From Alphaproteobacteria bacterium (GTDB lineage Bacteria > Pseudomonadota > Alphaproteobacteria > Caulobacterales > Hyphomonadaceae): DNA of 54,088 nucleotides. Of the stretch, positions 50,726-54,088 are shown piece by piece. The position numbers and the translations under genes are program-made. The stretch is from NCBI GenBank assembly GCA_018830285.1, contig JAHJSB010000032.1:1-54088 (forward strand), in the 5' to 3' direction. The stretch's first letter is position 1. The number at the start of each line of letters is the position of its first letter. The notes beneath the pieces are model-generated. The model made no database searches and was not told where the DNA came from. It saw only the letters and a program-made list of their open reading frames with translations.

Positions 50726-51981
50726 CTCCGGCCTTTCGCCTCTATCGCGGGCTTGCCCGGATCGCGTCGCCTTTCCTGCCTGGTTTGCTGCGGCGGCGGG
50801 CGCGGGCGGGGAAGGAAGATTTCGGGCGGATGAACGAACGGCTGGCGCGGGGCATGCCCAACCGGCGGCCGGGCCGGCTGGTCTGGTTGCATGGCGCGAG
50901 TGTGGGGGAAAGCCGGCTGCTTCTCGAACTGGGCCACAGACTGGTCGCGGCGCGGCCCGACCTGATGCTGCTGTTCACGAGCCAGACGCTGACCTCTGCG
51001 CGCCTGCTGGGCCCTGCCCTGCCGGACGCCGCGATCCACCTGATGGCACCGCTGGACACGCCGGCGATTGCCCGGCGCTTCATCCGGCACTGGCAGCCGG
51101 ACCTGTGCGTATTCGGCGAAGGCGAGATCTGGCCGAACCTGATTTTCGAAGCCGGGCGCAGCGGCGCGAAACGGGCGCTGGTGAACGCACGCATGACGCA
51201 GGGCTCCGCCGATGGCTGGCGCCGGGTGCGCAGACTGTTCGGCAAACTGGTTGGCGCCTATGACGTGATCCTTGCCGCCGACACGGACACGGCCCAGCGA
51301 CTGGGAAGCCTGCTTGGGCACAATGTCCGCTCGGCCGGAAACCTCAAATCGGCCTTGCCGGGACCGGAGGCGAGCGACTTTGAAATCAAGCGGATACGCG
51401 ACGGATTCATCGGCACGCGGCGCTGCCTTGTCGCGGCGTCGACACATGCGGGCGAGGAGCAATTGTTCCTCGATGCCGTGTCGGACATGCCGGATACGGC
51501 CCTCATCATTGCGCCCCGGCACCCGGAGCGTGGCGGCGAGGTGGAAGCCCTGATCAAGGCGCGCGGCCTGCCGCATGCGCGCCGGTCGAAAGGACAGGTG
51601 GCGAATACGCGCACGCGCGTCCTGCTGGCCGACACGATGGGTGAGATGGGCCTTTGGCTGCGCCTGGCCGATGCGGTCTACCTCGGCGGCGGGCATGCCG
51701 AGGGCGTCGGCGGGCACAACCCCCTGGAGCCTGTACGGTTTTCCAAGCCGGTCGTGACCGGCCCGCACGTGTTCAATTTCGCCAGCATGATGGCCGATCT
51801 CGAAGCGCGCGGCCTCGTCAGGATTGCAACAGATGCAGCAGGCGTGGCTGACGCCCTGCAGAATGCCCCGCCGCCGTCCGTGGCGGCTGTGGAGGCGCTG
51901 GCGGAACATGCGGATGCACCGATGGTCGAGACGCTCGCGGCGTTGTTGCCGCTGATCCCCGAGCCCGGATTGCTGCAATGA
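50722..51981 (+). CDS. waaA: 3-deoxy-D-manno-octulosonic acid (Kdo) transferase
   Basis: A 419-residue GT-B glycosyltransferase (GT30) that adds Kdo to lipid IVA at the inner-membrane face. The conserved GKEDFGRMNERL contains the catalytic Glu region, WLHGASVGES starts the Rossmann core, and FGEGEIWPNL and GGHAEGVGGHNPLEP bind CMP-Kdo in the C-terminal half. The first residues form a membrane-associated helix. It is joined by ATGA overlaps to the genes on both sides. The C-terminal sequence after about 380 is low in conservation, as usual. It acts between the early Lpx steps and the late acyltransferase. Confidence 0.95.
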   Translation: MTPAFRLYRGLARIASPFLPGLLRRRARAGKEDFGRMNERLARGMPNRRPGRLVWLHGASVGESRLLLELGHRLVAARPDLMLLFTSQTLTSARLLGPALPDAAIHLMAPLDTPAIARRFIRHWQPDLCVFGEGEIWPNLIFEAGRSGAKRALVNARMTQGSADGWRRVRRLFGKLVGAYDVILAADTDTAQRLGSLLGHNVRSAGNLKSALPGPEASDFEIKRIRDGFIGTRRCLVAASTHAGEEQLFLDAVSDMPDTALIIAPRHPERGGEVEALIKARGLPHARRSKGQVANTRTRVLLADTMGEMGLWLRLADAVYLGGGHAEGVGGHNPLEPVRFSKPVVTGPHVFNFASMMADLEARGLVRIATDAAGVADALQNAPPPSVAAVEALAEHADAPMVETLAALLPLIPEPGLLQ

Positions 51982-52973
51982 AGGCGCCGCATTTCTGGTC
52001 AGCAGGGCTGGACCCGCGCACACGCGAGGCGGCGCCTCTGACGCGCCTGCTGCTCTCGCCGCTGGCCTTTGCCTATCGGCTGGGCGTGCAGAACAAGCTC
52101 GACAAGGCCGTGCCTGTCCGGGTGGATATCCCGGTCGTCTGCGTCGGAAACCTGACCGTTGGCGGGGTCGGCAAGACGCCGGTCGTAGCGGCGATTCGGG
52201 GTGTTTTGACGGCGCAGGGAGTCCGCGCGGCGTCCCTGTCACGGGGATACGGCGGGGGTGCCAAGGGGGCGGTACGGGTGCGGCCGGGCACGCATACGTC
52301 TGCCGATGTCGGCGACGAACCGCTGATGCTGGCCGCGAGCGGCGAGAGCTGGATCGGGCGCGACCGGGTGGCTGCCGCGCGCGCAATGCAGGCCGATGGC
52401 GTGCAAGTGATCGTGATGGATGACGGCCACCAGAACCCGTCACTTTACAAGGACCTGTCCCTCGTGGTGATCGATTCGAGCGCACCGTTCGGCAATGGCC
52501 ATCTGCTGCCCAAGGGCCCCTTGCGCGAGCCGGTCAACGATGGCCTGGCGCGGGCGGGCGGCGTGGTGCTGATGGGCGCGGGCGATGTGCCGGGCGCTGT
52601 GGCGCAGGCTGGCGTGCCGGTGCTGCACGCGGCGGTGGAGCCGACCGGCGCCGTGCCGGAAGGGCCGCTGGTGGCGTTTGCCGGCATCGGGCGGCCAATC
52701 AAGTTCTTCGATGCGCTCAAGGCGGCGGGCGCGGACCTGCGCGAGGCGGTCGGCTATGGCGACCATCATGTCTATTCCGACGGCGAGCTGAAATTCCTGC
52801 ACAGGCTGGCCAAAGCGCATGGCGCGCGCCTGATCACGACGACGAAGGACCATGTGCGCCTACCGCAGGCCGAACAGCAGCGCGTGCTTGCCTTTCCGGT
52901 CGCAGCCCGCTTTGAAGACGCGAGCGCGCTTGACGCGCTGCTGGCCCCGATTCTCACATCTGCGAGCACATGA
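51978..52973 (+). CDS. lpxK: tetraacyldisaccharide 4'-kinase
   Basis: A 331-residue membrane-associated kinase that phosphorylates the 4' position of lipid A disaccharide to make lipid IVA. The P-loop is GGVGKT (62-67) in NLTVGGVGKTP. The family marks SRGYGGGAKG, DDGHQNPSL and TTKDHVRLP are intact; the Asp of DDGHQ is the catalytic base. The N-terminal RLLLSPLAFAYRLG helix anchors it. It is coupled by ATGA to waaA before it and lpxL after it. Its presence shows a conventional Kdo2-lipid A pathway, at least to this step. Confidence 0.95.
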   Translation: MKAPHFWSAGLDPRTREAAPLTRLLLSPLAFAYRLGVQNKLDKAVPVRVDIPVVCVGNLTVGGVGKTPVVAAIRGVLTAQGVRAASLSRGYGGGAKGAVRVRPGTHTSADVGDEPLMLAASGESWIGRDRVAAARAMQADGVQVIVMDDGHQNPSLYKDLSLVVIDSSAPFGNGHLLPKGPLREPVNDGLARAGGVVLMGAGDVPGAVAQAGVPVLHAAVEPTGAVPEGPLVAFAGIGRPIKFFDALKAAGADLREAVGYGDHHVYSDGELKFLHRLAKAHGARLITTTKDHVRLPQAEQQRVLAFPVAARFEDASALDALLAPILTSAST

Positions 52974-53929
52974 CCGAAACGCCTCCTGCCTATGTCCGCC
53001 CGAAGGATATCGACAATCGCGCCTCGCTCGGGCAGCGGATACTCTGGCGGCTGGAGACGGTTGCCTGGGACGTTGTCTACTGGTGGCCGATGAAACTGCT
53101 GGGGCCGGACAAGGCATCTGATTTTTGCGGCTGGGTGATGAAAAAGATCGGCCCGCGCCTGTCACAGCACAAGACCACGGTGCGCAACCTGAAGCTCGCC
53201 TTCCCGGACTGGAGTGAAGACGAGATCAGCCGCACGGCGCTGGCGGCGTGGGAGAGCGCCGGGCGCACGGCGGGCGAACTGCCCCACCTGCCCGCCATCG
53301 GCCCCTATACGAGCGGTCGCGTCGAGGTGGTCGGCGTCGAGCGGCTCGACGCGATCAATTCCAGCGGCAAGGGCGCGGTGTTCATTTCCGGCCATTTCGC
53401 CAATTGGGAAATCATGCCGGCGGCGATCTGCAAGCGTATCCCGCACGCGGTGATGACCTACCGGGCCCTGAACAACCCGCACATCGACCGGCGCATCAAC
53501 AAGCTGCGCCACGATTATGGCACCGGCACCGCCGCGCCGAAGGGCATCGGCACGCGCGAACTGATGCGGGCGCTGGCGCGCGGCGCGCCGATTGCCCTGA
53601 TGAACGACCAGAAATTCCGCGAGGGCGTCGCCGCGCCCTTTTTCGGCCATGACGCGATGACGGCGCAGGGGCCGACGCGGCTGGCGCTGAAATACGGCGT
53701 GCCGATCGTGCCGGTCTCGACCGTGCGCACCGGCCCCGCCCGGTTCCGGGTGGAAATCCACGAACCCTTCATTCCTGAAGATACCGGCGACACGGAGGCC
53801 GACATCCTCCGGACCGTGAAGCGGATCAATGATTTCCTCGAAGCCTGCGTGCGCGCCCAGCCCGGCCAGTGGTTCTGGCAACACCGCCGCTGGCCGAAAG
53901 ACGCCTGGCGCGAAGCGGGCGTGATTTAG
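52970..53929 (+). CDS. lpxL: lipid A late acyltransferase (LpxL/HtrB-like)
   Basis: A 319-residue member of the lauroyl/myristoyl acyltransferase family. The catalytic H-x4-E is His142-Glu147 in GHFANWE. MTYRALNNPHIDRRI and LMNDQKF, the acyl-acceptor and phosphate-binding segments, follow. WFWQHRRWP closes the family signature. A hydrophobic segment near residue 30-45 anchors it. It would place a secondary acyl chain on Kdo2-lipid IVA. It is the fourth of the overlapping genes starting at 49985. Whether it is LpxL or LpxM/XL type cannot be set from sequence alone. After its stop no further cluster gene is seen before the window end. Confidence 0.9.
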   Translation: MTETPPAYVRPKDIDNRASLGQRILWRLETVAWDVVYWWPMKLLGPDKASDFCGWVMKKIGPRLSQHKTTVRNLKLAFPDWSEDEISRTALAAWESAGRTAGELPHLPAIGPYTSGRVEVVGVERLDAINSSGKGAVFISGHFANWEIMPAAICKRIPHAVMTYRALNNPHIDRRINKLRHDYGTGTAAPKGIGTRELMRALARGAPIALMNDQKFREGVAAPFFGHDAMTAQGPTRLALKYGVPIVPVSTVRTGPARFRVEIHEPFIPEDTGDTEADILRTVKRINDFLEACVRAQPGQWFWQHRRWPKDAWREAGVI

Positions 53930-53953
53930 GGCTCAGGGACCGCATCCTCCCGT

Positions 53954-53970
53954 GGCTGTGTAAAAACGCG
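53954..53970. mobile_element. possible insertion-sequence end
   Basis: GGCTGTGTAAAAACGCG resembles the outer ends of some IS5/IS1182-type elements, and the following sequence no longer matches the lipid A cluster in style. No partner inverted repeat or transposase is visible in the window, so this is a weak call. The rest of 53930-54050 shows no gene. Confidence 0.25.
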
Positions 53971-54050
53971 ATGTGAGATGGACTGATTTCGCGGCCGTGC
54001 CTGGATTTACCCTCAGCGGGCGTTATCCGAGTTGGAACTTAAGACGTCCA

Positions 54051-54088
54051 TTATGCCCGGATCGCAGCGATAAGAGGCTCCACACCCA
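54051..54088 (-). CDS. possible 3' end of a truncated minus-strand gene
   Basis: Read leftward from the window edge, an open frame gives GVEPLIAAIRA and a TAA stop at 54053-54051. The peptide looks like a real protein C-terminus, but eleven residues are too few to identify a family. It could be a transposase tail or an ordinary gene. Confidence 0.25.
   Translation of the reverse strand, partial: GVEPLIAAIRA

Noticed and set aside
50716-52485. Minus-strand frame of 589 residues
   Set aside because: It is antisense to waaA and lpxK, rich in Arg, Pro and Ala as expected for the complement of GC-rich codons, with no family motif.
1-54088. CRISPR array, rRNA operon or prophage
   Set aside because: No evenly spaced direct repeats, no rRNA sequence and no phage structural genes were seen.

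Overview
The window looks like chromosomal DNA of an alphaproteobacterium, most likely from the Caulobacterales/Hyphomonadaceae range. This is inferred from the NDUFS4-like complex I accessory subunit, the ChvG/ChvI two-component pair, the class II DAHP synthase, the DUF374-waaA-lpxK lipid A cluster, the TonB receptor, the GC-rich codon use and the many ATGA-type gene overlaps. No 16S rRNA is present, so the placement is an inference. About 46 protein genes, three intact tRNAs and one tRNA fragment can be supported. No CRISPR array, rRNA or complete insertion sequence was seen.

Layout. Positions 87-140 hold the 3' half of a tRNA-Pro(UGG) without its 5' half, the usual scar of a tRNA-targeting integrative element, followed by a complex I subunit gene and tRNA-Arg(UCU). 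From 0.6 to 6.5 kb a minus-strand block reads ANTAR regulator, TonB-dependent receptor, TSUP permease, Tat-exported aminotransferase. An RND efflux pair follows (6.8-11.0 kb), then a CaiB-type CoA transferase divergent from a luciferase-like monooxygenase and an SDR enzyme. tRNA-Asp, a large AsmA protein, and a DUF6134/ChrR-like pair lie at 14.5-18.8 kb. A plus-strand sulfur amino acid run (cysteine synthase, mercaptopyruvate sulfurtransferase, cystathionine beta-lyase, DASS transporter) spans 19-23.4 kb. polA is followed by chvI and, four genes on, chvG (28.3-32.3 kb). acsA, rplY and pth follow, then an oxidoreductase, an esterase and a medium-chain reductase. HU, a MATE exporter and the class II DAHP synthase come next.

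The most unusual single gene is at 43.4-44.7 kb: a TIR domain fused to a ParA-type ATPase, with no ParB partner, inserted between two housekeeping genes. It has the shape of a one-gene defence or NAD-signalling system that I cannot match to a named family. Beyond it come gor, rpiA and glmU (one minus-strand run), gph, a small conserved protein, and an AT-richer 480-base gap with two perfect tandem palindromes. tRNA-Val(CAC) and a tightly overlapping lipid A cluster (DUF374 acyltransferase, waaA, lpxK, lpxL) close the window.

Two regulatory ideas stand out. The ANTAR protein has lost its phosphoacceptor aspartate and lies just upstream of a receptor gene whose leader carries a hairpin with the A1/G4 hexaloop rule of ANTAR targets. 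The ChrR-like protein has lost its anti-sigma zinc cysteines and has no sigma-factor gene beside it.
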